Assembly: GCA_002007465.1 (NCBI GenBank)
Contig: LNAC01000375.1
Location: forward strand, 1-64,000
DNA from: Ailurus styani
Taxonomy: Eukaryota > Chordata > Mammalia > Carnivora > Ailuridae
DNA length: 64,000 bases
Reading direction: 5' to 3'
Position numbers and translations under genes: made by a program. The notes under the pieces are model-generated. The model saw nothing but the letters and a program-made list of their open reading frames with translations. It was not told where the DNA came from and did no database searches. Below, in pieces: positions 1 through 11,009 of the stretch (its first letter is position 1; every line of letters starts with the position of its first letter).

Positions 1-57
1 CTGGGACCTGATGATAATCGGTCTCCTACTCCTCCGCCATCTTGCCGCTCCCCCCCC
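1..57 (-). mobile_element. 5' end of a full-length carnivore LINE-1 (rest lies left of window)
   Basis: Read on the minus strand, this begins with a G-run and then AGCGGCAAGATGGCGGAGG, followed by a GAGTAGGAGACC-type continuation. That matches my recollection of the carnivore L1 5' UTR start. CAAGATGGCGG is a YY1-type site, which in human L1 sets the transcription start. The element must continue leftwards out of view. Because most L1 copies are 5' truncated, an intact 5' end points to a full-length copy. No coding part is visible. Confidence 0.7.
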
Positions 58-170
58 AAAGAAAGCACTTTAAAGCAAATATCTTCAACTAAACTCTATT
101 TCAAGTTCCTTTTTGTTTTCTTAAAATGGTATTTGTCATCATTTGCTTTTCTCCTGTTAGTTTTAAATTT

Positions 171-176
171 TCTTTT

Positions 177-230
<54 letters not shown>

Positions 231-267
231 TTCCTTCCTTCCTTCCTTCCTTCCTTCCTTCCTTCCT

Positions 268-307
<40 letters not shown>

Positions 308-338
308 TTTCTTTCTTCCTTTCTTTCTTTCTTTTTTT
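171..338. repeat. CTTT/CTTC microsatellite (GAAA/GAAG on minus)
   Basis: An almost pure pyrimidine tract: a CTTT block, then a CTTC block, then CTTT again, ending in a T-run. It sits exactly where the poly(A) tail of the adjoining minus-strand L1 3' end should be, so it looks like an expanded and diversified retroposon tail. Confidence 0.95.
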
Positions 339-476
339 TTATTATTATTATTTGCCCCAGGGGTCTGTGAATCATCAGGCTTACACCTTTCACAGCATTC
401 ACCATAGCGCAAACCCTCCCCAATGTCCATAACCCTGCCACTTTATCCCTACCCTCCCACCCCCCAGTAACCCTCA
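180..476 (-). mobile_element. 5'-truncated carnivore L1, 3' UTR end plus tail
   Basis: Positions 339-476 match the carnivore L1 3' terminus: on the minus strand, GGGTGGGAGGGTAGGG and CAATGTCCATAACC antisense motifs, and the GGGGCAAATAATAA end. The tail is the microsatellite at 171-338. Flanks 164-179 and 477-492 are a 16 bp target-site duplication (TAAATTTTCYTTTTCT, one mismatch), so this is a complete 5'-truncated insertion of about 140 bp plus tail. Confidence 0.88.
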
Positions 477-625
477 TAAATTTTCCTTTTCTATTGACTC
501 TTTTTTATGTCCTGATCAATGACTAACACTTTTTTTTTAAGTTTTGATAAATCAATAGGAGAAATAACATATTATTGTTCTTAAATTGACTTTTCTTGAA
601 TTATGTGATTAAAATTTTAAATGTT

Positions 626-823
626 GGGCACCTGGGTGGATCAGTGGGTTAAAACCTCTGCTTTTGGCTCAGGTCATGATCTCAGGGTCCTGGGATCGAG
701 GCCCGCATTGGGCTCTCTGCTCGGCAGGGAGCCTGCTTCCTCCTCTCCCTGTCTCTCTGCCTGCCTCTCTGCCTACTTGTAATTTCTCTCTCTGTGTCAA
801 ATAAATAAATAAAATCTTTTAAA
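626..823 (+). mobile_element. SINEC (CAN-SINE), mustelid-type head
   Basis: The tRNA-like head (GGGCACCTGGGTGG, then a near A-box GGATCAGTGGG) is followed by the GGTCATGATC block, a CT-rich segment, and an AAATAAATAAAATCTTTT tail. The insertion repeats the flank AAAATTTTAAATGTT (611-625; about 825-839). Confidence 0.95.
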
Positions 824-926
824 AAAATTTTTAAATGTTTAGCAGGCATTTCATCCCCTACCCAGTGTATTGTCTTTTGAATATCCATGCAACTTTTCCT
901 ATTGATAAATTAGTATGAACTTTGTA

Positions 927-1092
927 TTTTTTTTTAGATTTTATTTATTTATTTGACAGAGAGAGAGATTACAAGTAGGCAGAGAGAAAGAGGAGGAAGC
1001 AGGCTGCCCACCAAATAGCCTGATGCGGGGCTCAATCCCATGACCCGAGCCAAAGGCAGAGGCTTTAACCCACTGAGCCACCCAGGTGCCCC
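927..1092 (-). mobile_element. SINEC, minus strand
   Basis: Poly-T then ATTTTATTTATTTATTTGAC, the GA-rich block, and the head ending GAGCCACCCAGGTGCCCC. The target duplication is degraded (918-928 and 1094-1104, 9 of 11 matching). With the SINE at 626 it forms a convergent inverted pair about 100 bp apart. Confidence 0.93.
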
Positions 1093-1524
1093 AAACTTTA
1101 TAATCTTTTTAAAACTTTTTAATGAGTTAATATTAAACATTTCTCACAGTCATGACAAATTTTTTTCAGTTTGTTACATCTCACTAATATGTAAGAAATG
1201 GTAGAAATCATAAAGGTTTAATTTAATCTGTCACAGTGGTCATCATGCTCTTTCTGATATCTTCAGATGCTTCTATACTTATAATATCTTTTGCATTATA
1301 TAATTTAGATTAATACAGACTTCTATATTTGTGTTATATATCTGTTTTTACTTTATTTAAAGTTTTGAATTCATGTGGACTTATTTTATTCTTTCTAATA
1401 ATATCACCAATGTATTGTAGCACATTTTTGTAGGAAATATAGCATAATTTTTATAGGAAATAGAACATTTTTATATTCAATAAGAAAAACATACTTACAA
1501 CATCTCTTTTGTTCATTAAATATA
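1093..1524. other. Anonymous AT-rich DNA
   Basis: No coding potential, splice-bounded exon or recognisable repeat. Short A/T-rich runs only. Confidence 0.6.
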
Positions 1525-1745
1525 ATAGTAGCCGACACTTATTGAACACTCACTATGTGTCCGACACTCTGCTAAGTTCCTAAATCATGTTTCATTTTAT
1601 TTTCGCAGAAGCCCTATGAGATAATACAAATATAATACACATTTTACAGATTAGGACACCAAGGCTTAACTGGTGAGGGTCATACAAATATAAGTGGCAG
1701 AGCTGGGAACTGAATCTAGGAATCTAATCACAGAACTACTATATA
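1525..1745 (-). mobile_element. MIR (ancient tRNA-derived SINE)
   Basis: Antisense MIR core and tail: TTATTGAACACTCACTATGTG, then CATTTTACAGATTAGGA, then AGTGGCAGAGCTGGGA. These motifs are spaced as in the MIR consensus. It is heavily diverged, consistent with a pre-placental-radiation insertion. Confidence 0.88.
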
Positions 1746-2694
1746 GAATAAAACCCTAACTAATATTAAGTCATACAAAATCCAATTTCCAATATCAGTA
1801 ATATAAAATTACTAGTTATGTTAAGAATATTTATAAATGTGATCACTTCAGCTTTACAAAAGTAATCTTTTATCCATGGATCTAATAGTTGTATTTACAA
1901 AATATATCTTTGTTTGCATTAGTAAGTGGTATACTAGTAACGATTTGCATTTTTATTGATGACTGAGGGCTCTGACAATCATTTAAATTTTAATCATTTA
2001 AAATAATAGAAGAGATGTAGTTCATTGGATTAAATCTAAATATGAAAAGTTATATCTTCTATCTATATCTCATGAATAAATCCAGAACCCCATGACCTTT
2101 CAACAGCCTTCTTTATTGTAAATACAGGAACTAATAAACAATGTGAAATGGGTATCTCTGTGAAGTACATTAAAACTGAGACAGCTGTCTCACTTAGGTT
2201 TGCCTAAGTGGCAACACTTGATAATTCCAAATTTTAGAGTAGTTGATTATTGAAATATAATTCTACATTTAAAGAAATTCTTTGGAGATTTTGGAAGGAA
2301 AAAAAGTACTGGAGAATAAGGAATATATTAAAGGTGAGGCAAGTTTACAGGGATGATAAGTTTTTAACAGAGGAGAGGGGCAGGAGATTGTATCAGGAAA
2401 GTAAATTTGCATATTGCTCCAGAGGAAATGCCTGAAAAGAAAGTAGATAATGAAAAGATAGTTTTGTTCGTTTATTTTTGTTATACTAATTTTGATATGC
2501 CAGCTGGGAGGAACATGTGTTCCCATTAACCTCTGTTCCCTTGCTGCTGTTCCTAAACCCTCCAGATGGCCTTATGGCTAAAGATTGCTTCTGATCATCT
2601 GAGCTTGGGGAAAAATGGCCTTTGTAGTCCCTTTGAGGATATTGTTAAATTTGAAAAAGAAACCTTAAGAAAACCTTACTTGTTTTTTTCTTCC
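1746..2694. other. Anonymous AT-rich DNA
   Basis: No gene and no recognised repeat. It contains the adjacent palindromes at 2179-2210. A short open frame (2250-2435) has no recognisable domain and no compositional support. Confidence 0.55.
2179..2210. repeat. Two abutting perfect dyads
   Basis: AGACAGCTGTCT (2179-2190) is a 12 bp perfect palindrome containing an E-box (CAGCTG). It is followed immediately by an 8 bp stem, CACTTAGG / CCTAAGTG, with a TTTG loop (2191-2210). Confidence 0.9.
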
Positions 2695-3393
2695 ATTTCT
2701 TTTTACTTTGGTAAAATACATAAACATAAAATTTATCATCTTAATTATTTTTAACTGTATAGTTCATTGGTATTAAATACCTTCATAATGTTGGGTAACC
2801 ATCACCACCATCCAAACTATCTACAGAACTATTTTTTTTTCACTTGAAAACTGAAACTGTAACTGAAACTATACTCACAAAGTAACTGCTCATTCCTCCT
2901 CCTAGCCCCTGGCAACCACCATGTTACTTTCTGTTTCTATGATTCTGCCTACTTCAGAAACTTTATATAAGTAGAATCATGCAGTGTTTATCTGTATGTG
3001 ACTGGCTTACTTCACCATCGTAATGTCCTCAAGTTTCATCTATGCTGTAGCTTATCTCAAAATATCCTTTCTTTCTAAAGCTAAATAATATTTCATCACA
3101 TATATACACCACATTTTGCTTATCTATTCATCTGTCAGTGGACACTTGGGTTGCTTCCACGTTTTTGCTATTATGAATAATGTTGCTGTAAACATGACTA
3201 CCAATATCTCTTTAAGATCCTGCTTTCAATTCTTCTGGGTAGATAACCAAAAGTGGAATCAGTGGATCATGTTCATTTTTAATTTTTTGAGGAATCACCA
3301 TACTGTTTTCCACAGTGGCTTTACAATTTTACATTCTTATCAACAGTGCATAGGGGTTCCAACTTCACATCATTGCCAATACATATTTTCTTT

Positions 3394-3550
<157 letters not shown>

Positions 3551-4292
3551 ATTTATTTATTTATTTTTGATAGTAGCCATCCTAATGGGTCTCAGGTGGT
3601 ATCTCATCATAGTTTTGATTTGCATTTCCCTAATTATTAGTAATGTTGAACATCTTTTCATGTGTTTATTGGACATTTGTTGTATATATTCTTTAGAGAA
3701 ATATCTAAGTCCTTTGTCCATTTTTTTAATTGGGTTGTTGGTTTTCTGTTGTTGCCTTTTAGAAATTTTCTACGTATTCTGTATATTAATCTTTTATCAG
3801 ATATATAGTTTGCAAATATTTTCTCTGATTTTGTGGTTTTCATTTTTATTGTGTTGTAGTGTCTTCTGTTGTATAATTTTTTAAAATTTTCATAAAGTAC
3901 AATTTATCTATTTTTTTCATATTTTCCTGTGCTTTTGGTGTTAAGAAACTATTACCAAATCCAATGTCATGCAGCTTTTCTCCTGTGTTTTTTTTCTAGG
4001 AGTTTCATATTTTTTCATTTTATATTCATGTATTTCATCCATTTTGAGTTGATTTTTGCATATGGATTAGATAAGGGTCCTACTTCATTATCTTGTGTGT
4101 AGATATTTCGTTTCCCCAACACTATTTGTTGAAAAGATTGTCTTTTCCCCATTGAATGGTTTTGGCACCTTATCAAAATTCACTTGACCATATATGTGAA
4201 GGTTTATTTCTGGGGTTCTTTATTCTATTCCATTGCCTTTATGCTAGTATAATACTGTTTTGTTTACTGTAGCTTTGTTGTAAGTTTTCCTA

Positions 4293-4502
4293 TCAGGATG
4301 TGAGTTCTCCAAGTTTGGTTTTCATTTTCAGAATTGTTTTGGTTATATAAATTCCCTTGAGATTCCATATGAATTTTAGGATGACTTTTTCTATTTCTTC
4401 ACAAAATGTCATTGGGATTTTGATAGGAATTACATGAATCTGTAGATTGCTTTGGATAGTATTGACTTTGTAAGAATACTGAGTCTTCCAATTCATAAAC
4501 AT
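4293..4502 (-). pseudogene. LINE-1 ORF2 C-terminal-region fragment
   Basis: A 69-residue open segment of the L1 ORF2 protein (reverse transcriptase/endonuclease). It contains IPIKIPMTFCEEIEKVILKF and IWN, a conserved L1 segment downstream of the RT core. Full ORF2 is about 1,275 residues, so this is a non-functional remnant of the L1 at 2695-5860. Confidence 0.85.
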
Positions 4503-4768
4503 AAGCTGTGATTCCTTTTATTTATACCTTCTTTAATATTTTTCTGCATTATTTTTATACTTTTCATTTTACAGATCTCTTATTTTCTTGCTTAAGTTAA
4601 TTTCTAAGTATTTTATTCTTTTTGATGTTATAGGAATGGAGTTGTTTTTGTAATTTTCTTTTCAGATTGTTTTTTAGCATATAGAAATGCAACTGATTTT
4701 TGTATGTTGACTTTATATTCTGCTATAATATATATACACTGCTGAACTCATTTATTAGTTCTAACAGC

Positions 4769-4770
<2 letters not shown>

Positions 4771-4807
<37 letters not shown>

Positions 4808-4810
4808 GTG
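4771..4810. repeat. (GT)n microsatellite in L1
   Basis: About 18 GT units followed by imperfect TTGTGTATG. It replaces the T-rich stretch normally found in antisense ORF2 just after TTAGTTCTAACAG. Confidence 0.95.
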
Positions 4811-5332
4811 TATGTAATCGTTTGGATTTTCCACATATAAGATCATATCATCTGAGAACAAAGATTGTTTTACTTCTTCCTTTTCATGTTGGATGCCTTT
4901 TATTTCTTTTTTCTTTTAAAATTGCTCTGGCTAGAATGTCAAGTATTATGTGGAATAGAAGTACCAAAGTGGGCATCCTTGCCTTCTTACTGATCTCTGA
5001 TGAAAATCTTTCAGTGTTTCAAAATCAGGCATGAGGTTCACTGGGGTTTTTTCTATATGGCTTCTATCACATTGAGGAAGTTTACTTCTGTTCCTAAAGT
5101 GTGAAGTGTTTTTATCATGAATTTGAATTTTGTTAAATGCTTTTTCTGCATCAAAAATTGAAATGTTCATGTCATTTTTTTCTCGCCTTCTGTTAATAGC
5201 ATATTATATTGCTTGATTTTCATTGTTGAAACATATTTGCATTTCAGCAATAAACCCCATTTGGTCATGTTATATAATCCATTTAATATGCTGCTGAATT
5301 TGGTTTGCTCATGCTTTGTTGAAGATATTTAA

Positions 5333-5550
5333 TTTTTTTAAAGATTTGATTGATTGACTTTTAGACAAAGAGAGAGACACACGAGTCGGGGAAGGTGCAG
5401 AAGGGGAGGGTGAGGGAGGAGGAAAAAATCTCAAGCAGACTCCATGTCAAACCTTTGTGGGGCTCAAATGCATGACCCTGAGACACTGAGATCATGTCCC
5501 AAGCCAAAACCAAGAGTCAGATACAACCAGCTGAGCCACCCAAGCACCCC
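5333..5550 (-). mobile_element. SINEC, diverged, inside L1
   Basis: Poly-T/AAAGATTTGATTGATTGAC tail, GA-rich body, and the head CTGAGCCACCCAAGCACCCC. Imperfect flanking repeats (TTGAAGATATTTAA / TTGAAAACTTTTAA) mark the insertion into the L1, whose ORF2 resumes at about 5551. Confidence 0.92.
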
Positions 5551-5837
5551 TGTTGAAAACTTTTAATCTGTGCTTGTAAGGGATGTTGGTCTGTAGTTTT
5601 CCTTTCTTGTTATATCTTTGTCTGGCTTTAGTGTCAGACTAGTGCTTACCTCATGGAATAAGTTAGGAAGTATTCCCTCCTCTTTAATTTTCAGGAAAAG
5701 TTAAAGATTGGTACTAATTTTCTCAATGTTGGTAGAATTCACCAGTGAATTTATCATATCCTGGGCTTTTTTTGTCAGGAGACTTAAAAGGTCCATTCAG
5801 ATTTCCTATTTATTTGTGATTTATTCTTGGTAAATTT

Positions 5838-6000
5838 TGTGTTTCTAGAAATTTATAGAAATTTCTATAAAAATTCTATAGAAAATAAAAATTTCTAGAA
5901 ATTATACTTATCAAATATTGTTTGTGCATATATATGGTATATATACATGGCATATATATACTAGAGTATATATAATGTATATATAATATATATATAGTAT
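5838..6000. repeat. AT-rich dyad cluster and (TATA)n
   Basis: The palindrome-like unit TTTCTAGAAATT occurs at both ends of a roughly 60 bp stretch. It is followed by TATATA-rich sequence to 6000. Probably decayed L1 plus simple repeat. Confidence 0.75.
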
Positions 6001-6224
6001 AAGGATTTCCCCATCTAGTTAATGAATCTAGTTACATCATCACTATTTATTTATCTACCTATCTATTTATTTTTGGTGAGAACATTTACGTTCATTTTCT
6101 TACCAAATATCAATTATATAATACTGTTTTATCAACTGTAGTCACCACATTTTACATTAGATCTTCAGATATTTTTCATGTTATAGACAAAAATTTTTAC
6201 CCTTGTAGTAACCTCTCCCTTTGG
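6001..6224 (-). mobile_element. LINE-1 3' UTR fragment
   Basis: Antisense L1 3' UTR motifs: GAGAACATTTACGTTCA, TATCAACTGTAGTCACCA and TACATTAGATCTTCAGA. It is truncated where a sense-strand L1 piece begins. Confidence 0.75.
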
Positions 6225-6662
6225 CACAATGAGACAGAAGATAAGTAAGAAATAGAAGATTTTAAACAACAATAAACCAACTAGATCTAATAGACAAATA
6301 CAGACTACTTTACTCAAAAATAATAAAATACTATTCTTCTCAATGATACATTTTCCAGAAGAGGCCATATGTTAGGCCATAAATTAACTATAAAGAGTTT
6401 TTAAAAGGCAGATACCATATAAAGGAACTGTGATCACACAGGATGATGTTAAAAATCAACAGAAGTAAAACTAGAAAATTCACAAATTTGTGGAAATTAA
6501 AAAACCTCCCACTCTTGTAGTACTAATGGATCAACAAAGAAATCAAAAGAAAACTTAGAAAATACTTAGGGATGAGTCAAAACAAAACAAAACATACCAA
6601 AACTTATGAAACACAGTAAAATCAATGCTAAGGGGAAAGTTTACAGTTATAAACACTTAAAG
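6225..6662 (+). mobile_element. LINE-1 ORF2 fragment, sense strand
   Basis: Sense ORF2 sequence between the endonuclease and RT domains: AATAAACCAACTAGATCTAA, GAGGCCATATGTTAGGCCA, GAAATCAAAAGAAAACTTAG and ATACCAAAACTTATG. It is in the opposite orientation to both neighbouring L1 pieces, so it is a separate insertion or an inverted segment. No open frame remains. Confidence 0.85.
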
Positions 6663-7720
6663 TTTTTGGCCCTTATTTCCTGCATTACCATCTTATTTTG
6701 TGTTTAGTTTCTTTGTTTGTTTGTTTTAGTGATCTTTTTTAGCAAAATATTAAAAAAATTTCTCATTTCATTTTGATTATATTCTATAGCTAATCTCTGT
6801 ATGGCTACCATGGGGAATTTCCTTAACATCTTAAAGTTATAATACACTAATTTGAATTTATTTATACCAGCTTATCTTCAGTAACATTCAAAAACACAGA
6901 TCTTTTACAGCTTTTCCCCCAATCCTTTTAGTTGCTGGTGTTACAAAATTACATTATGCCCCTTAAATAAACTAATAATTTTTTAAATACATCAGTCTTT
7001 TAAATTAATGTAGAAAATAAAATGTGTTATAAACTGAAGTTATAGCAATACTAGATTTTTTTTTGAGGTTTTATTTATTTATTTGTCAGAGAGAGAGAGA
7101 GAGAGAGCACAAGCAGAGAAAGTGGGAGGCAGAAGAATCAGGCTCCCTGCTGAGCAAGGAGCCCAATGCAACACTCAATCCCAGGACCCTGGGATCATGA
7201 CCTGAGCCAAAGGCAGATGCTTAACCAACTGAGCCACCCTGTGTCCCAACAACACTAGCTTTTAAAGTAATAATTGTTAGTTTTTTGTTTTGTTTTGTTT
7301 ATATTAGTCTCTCACAACATGTACCAAAAAAATGAAGTTATAAAGCATTGTTAACAATTTTATTAGCTTTATGATTCTAATGTATTTATGTTTATTAATA
7401 TCTTTTTATCTTCATACAGGTTACTGCCTAGTGTCCTTTCATTTTACCCTTCAGGGCAAGTCTAGTGATAATGAACTCTCTAAGCTTTTGTGTATCTAGG
7501 AATATCTTAATTTCTTCTTCACTCTTGTAGGACAATTTTCCAGGTATAGGATATTTTGGTTTATAGATTTTCCTGTTTTCCTATTAGCAATTAAATATAC
7601 TAGCCCACTGGCTTCTTGCCTCTAAAGATTCTGATGAGAAATTTGCTCATATTTGGGATAACCTGTATAAGATGAGTCACTTCCTTCTTGTTGCTTTCAA
7701 CTAGATATGAAGAAAGATTC
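6663..7720 (-). mobile_element. Old L1M 5'-region-like sequence
   Basis: The stretch AAGTCTAGTGATAATGAACT..AAGCTTTTGTGTATCTAGG..AATTTCTTCTTCACT resembles the antisense 5' region of old L1M elements. The SINE at 7060-7249 splits it. Assigned by recall; boundaries are approximate. Confidence 0.5.
7060..7249 (-). mobile_element. SINEC, minus strand
   Basis: T-run, TTTTATTTATTTATTTGTC, a pure (GA) block, then a head ending GAGCCACCCTGTGTCCCA. Target duplication 7046-7059 and 7250-7263 (CAAYACTAGMTTTT). Confidence 0.93.
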
Positions 7721-8331
7721 TGGTGCTTGCTACTCTCTCTGCTCAGAACCCTCCTCTTTTGACATTTTAGAGTAGCTACAGACTAAGTTCAGCTACCATA
7801 GTAAAGAGAATATTTTATTTAATTATTTAATATTAATTCAAGTATGATAATTTCGTGTATATTACATGTTGAGGAATATGTATCATATTAATAAATTTTT
7901 AAATCTAATTTACTTAAAAGCCATACTTCTTTTCCCAATAGTATAGGGAACTGTGCATTTTTCTAGTTAATAAAAAAGAAAACATATGTAATGGAGGAAA
8001 ACCTAAGTATGAATTTCCAGCCTGAAATTTGATATTTTTCCTATACAATATCATCAACTAATCACTAATGTTGGATTAACAGAGGAAGAAGCATTTAGAC
8101 ATTTGGCAATTGTCTCTTTTAATCCAGTTATTTAGTTAGATCAAGCACAATCAATTCCCTCAACTTTGCTCCTTCAGTCATTTTTCTCCTGTTACAGAAT
8201 GCTGTCATTTATCCTAATGTGCTTACAAGGTTTATCCTAAGTCAGAAACAATGACAGTCAGCCTGCTATTATACTGACAAGTTGACAACTTTGTAAAATG
8301 CTGAAGACATTTTAAAGGAACATTTATTTTT
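7721..8331. other. Anonymous AT-rich DNA
   Basis: No recognisable gene, exon or repeat. Confidence 0.55.
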
Positions 8332-8532
8332 TGATTTTTTAAATATTTATTTATTTATTTTAGAGAAAGAGAGAGCACAGAGGGAAGGGGCAGAGGCAGA
8401 GGGAGACAGAATCTTAAGCAGACTGTGCTGAGCATGGGGCCTATGTGGGGCTGAATCACAGGACCCTGAGATCACAACCTCAGCCAAAATGAAGAGTCAG
8501 ATGCTCAACCACCTGTGCCACCCAGGTGCCCT
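8332..8532 (-). mobile_element. SINEC, minus strand, older type
   Basis: AATATTTATTTATTTATTTTAGAG tail side; head ends GTGCCACCCAGGTGCCC. The flanks GGAACATTTATTTTT and GGACCATTGTTTTT are an eroded target duplication. Confidence 0.92.
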
Positions 8533-8569
8533 GGACCATTGTTTTTCATTCATTCATCATCCATTGAAA

Positions 8570-9110
8570 TCCTAAAACACTTAAGAAGTGACTGTTACAT
8601 ATAAGGTACTGCTTGAAGTATCATAGATGAAGAAGAGATCAAGATATGGTTATCTGCCTTCAAGGAACTTCTAGGCCAGTAGTAGTAAGAAGTAAATCTG
8701 ACCTCAAAAAAAAAAAAGTTTATCAAAAAATCATCTTGTTTTCTGTTAGACATCATTATAAGGCACAAAAAAGATAAAAATAAAAGATTGTTAGCCTTAT
8801 AAAGTCAGAAAAGACTTCACAGCGGAAGTGACACTAAAGGTCTTAAAAGATAAGATAGCCTCATGGGTGGATTAACAAGCAGCTGAGGAGCTAGCATTCT
8901 AAATAGAGTGACTAGAACGGGCAAAGGCAAAAAATCAAATCGCACGGCACAGAGAACTGAAAGTCACTTGGCATGGCCGGACTATAGGTTATGTGGAGAA
9001 TCAGGGCAAATACAATGAAGGCAGGGCCCAAATAATGGCAGAGTTTATATGACAAGCTAAGATATTTGGGTTTATTGTAGATAAATGAAAGATTTTATAC
9101 ATGGAAACAC
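8570..9110. mobile_element. Possible ancient mammalian interspersed repeat
   Basis: The arrangement GTACTGCTTGAAG..GATGAAGAAG, AAGACTTCACAGCGGAAGTGACA, GCAAAGGCAAA, GGCATGGCCGGA and TTTATTGTAGATAAATG follows the order of a widespread old mammalian repeat that I recognise by pattern but cannot name. Not coding. Confidence 0.45.
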
Positions 9111-10005
9111 AATAAACATATTTGCAGAAAACAGAAAACACCAAATTCTAATAGCACTCCAGAGACTGTGAAATGCATATATGTGAGGGTTAGAGATATG
9201 TGTCAGAGAGTCAGAATATGATATTATTTACAACCTGAGGACTTGGGATGGCCCATTTGTTTCTTCCAGGTTATGATTCAGCACTTGTCTTATAGGAAAC
9301 AGATGTCTGACTCTGCTTTGGTTATGGTTTTTTTGGATGGCTTTTTTCTACTAGAAATGCTTATTTCTAGTAGAAGAAAAAGCTCCTATTTTTGCTTTTA
9401 AGAGTAGCCATACATTTAGCAATTGTTAGGACTTAGTTGTGCTTCTTTGTAGAATGAGAACATCTCAGTGTATTGAATTGGCTATTTTAAACCGGAAGTT
9501 GCTTCTCTATCTTTTTTAAACATATATCTGTGGTTTGTTTATACAAATAAAAAAAACAAGATGAAATATAGCTGTCATAATATTAAAATTCTTTATTTTG
9601 AAAATATTAAAAATCTTAATTGGAAAAAAAACGTAGTCTTAAGCCTTACTTTCCCCCCCAATATGTCCTTTCTCCATAGGCTTTACTTTAATTCTTTTCC
9701 TATTCCCTGATATTCAAATATGTATGACAATTTATGATGAGTTTTATTAACATTCTTATTTTTATTTATGAACCAATATTATTTATTAATTCACTACCTT
9801 TATGGGTGCTATCATGATGTCTTCGACCCCATTTTCCCAATGCATGTTATTAAAGCAAAATGACTGCCAATATAGACTACTTCAAATCTGAGTATTTTAG
9901 TATAAGAACTTTTTTCTATGTCTTTCTATATTAATTTTCATTTTTACAATATTGTCTCTACATATATAATTGATTTTTTTAAATGTTTAATAAGATAATC
10001 TACTC
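9111..10005. other. Anonymous AT-rich DNA
   Basis: No gene seen. It contains the stem-loop at 9341-9382 and several A/T homopolymers. Confidence 0.55.
9341..9382. repeat. Stem-loop, 13 bp perfect arms
   Basis: TTCTACTAGAAAT (9346-9358) and its reverse complement (9363-9375) are separated by a 4 nt loop. The stem extends outwards through a T-run against an A-run with a 2 nt bulge, about 20 bp in all. Confidence 0.88.
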
Positions 10006-10006
10006 A

Positions 10007-10216
10007 GGGTGCCTGGGTGGCTCAGTGGGTTAAAGCCTCTGCCTTCTGCTCAGGTCATGATCTCAGGGTCCTGGGATCGAGGCCCACATTGGGCTCTCTG
10101 CTCAGCAGGGAGCCTGCTTCCTCCTCTCTCCCTCTCTCCCTCTCTGCCTGCCTCTCAGCCTACTTGTGATCTGATCTCTCTGTGTCAAATAAATAAATAA
10201 AACCTTTAAAAAAAAA
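10007..10216 (+). mobile_element. SINEC, mustelid-type, perfect TSD
   Basis: Full-length copy with an A-box-like TGGCTCAGTGGG, a GGGATCGAGGCCC B-box-like segment, a CT-rich block and an AAATAAATAAAACC tail. A 15 bp perfect target duplication, AAGATAATCTACTCA, lies at 9992-10006 and 10217-10231, so it is a fairly young insertion. Confidence 0.97.
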
Positions 10217-10231
10217 AAGATAATCTACTCA

Positions 10232-11009
10232 TTAGTGTTCCCATTTTTTATAAACTCATTCCTTCTTGCCTTTGTTTTCCAGCTGTCTGAGCTGGTGGCT
10301 CTTCTGTAATCTTGGTTCACTGTTCTGCTCTTTTTCCTGATGGGATCCATTATTTTCTGAATCTTATATCATAATTTGATTCATTGATTAGTTGATCAAA
10401 AACTCTCTTATTTCCTCAGGGCATATCTTTACACACTTCAGAAAAGGTACATGAGAGGATATTTTCATGCATCCTTATGTGGCTGATTATCTTTTATGTT
10501 TTTATTATATTTATATCTGTTGATTTAAATTTCATTTGGATATTGAAAATTATTCTTTCCCTCATAGCTTTGGTAGCTTTTAATGATGTGGCTAGTGAAA
10601 AATCTGATGCCATTCTGAATCTCACTTCTTTGTTTTCGACATATTTTCCTCTGAAAGACTTTAGGCTCCTCTCATTATTTCTGGTATTTTGAATCACAGT
10701 GATATTCCTTGATGTATTTATTATGTATTCTTTCAGGCCAGATACTTATGAAGTTCTTAGACAGTTGATTCTGTTATTTTGTTGACAATGTTCTTCACTT
10801 TCCATTGCCTGTTCCTTTCCAGAACTTCATTTAGTCAGGCATTGGGCCTCCTGGATCAGTCTTCTAGGTCTCTTTTCTCTCATTTATTTTTTTACTATGA
10901 ATTATGTAATACATAAATTAAAACATATACCTATACAGTTTAAATCATAATAACAAATGAATATTTTTGTACTAATCTCCCAGGTTAAGAAGAAATAGAA
11001 CATTGCAGG
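10232..11009. other. Anonymous sequence, possibly decayed L1
   Basis: T-rich plus strand resembling decayed antisense L1 in composition, but no motif is firm enough to assign. A 71-residue open frame (10477-10692) is hydrophobic from T-richness alone. Confidence 0.4.

Noticed and set aside
101..477. Several frames of about 100 residues rich in Lys/Glu/Arg or Phe/Leu/Ser
   Set aside because: They are translations of the CTTT/CTTC microsatellite and the adjoining L1 3' UTR. No gene evidence.
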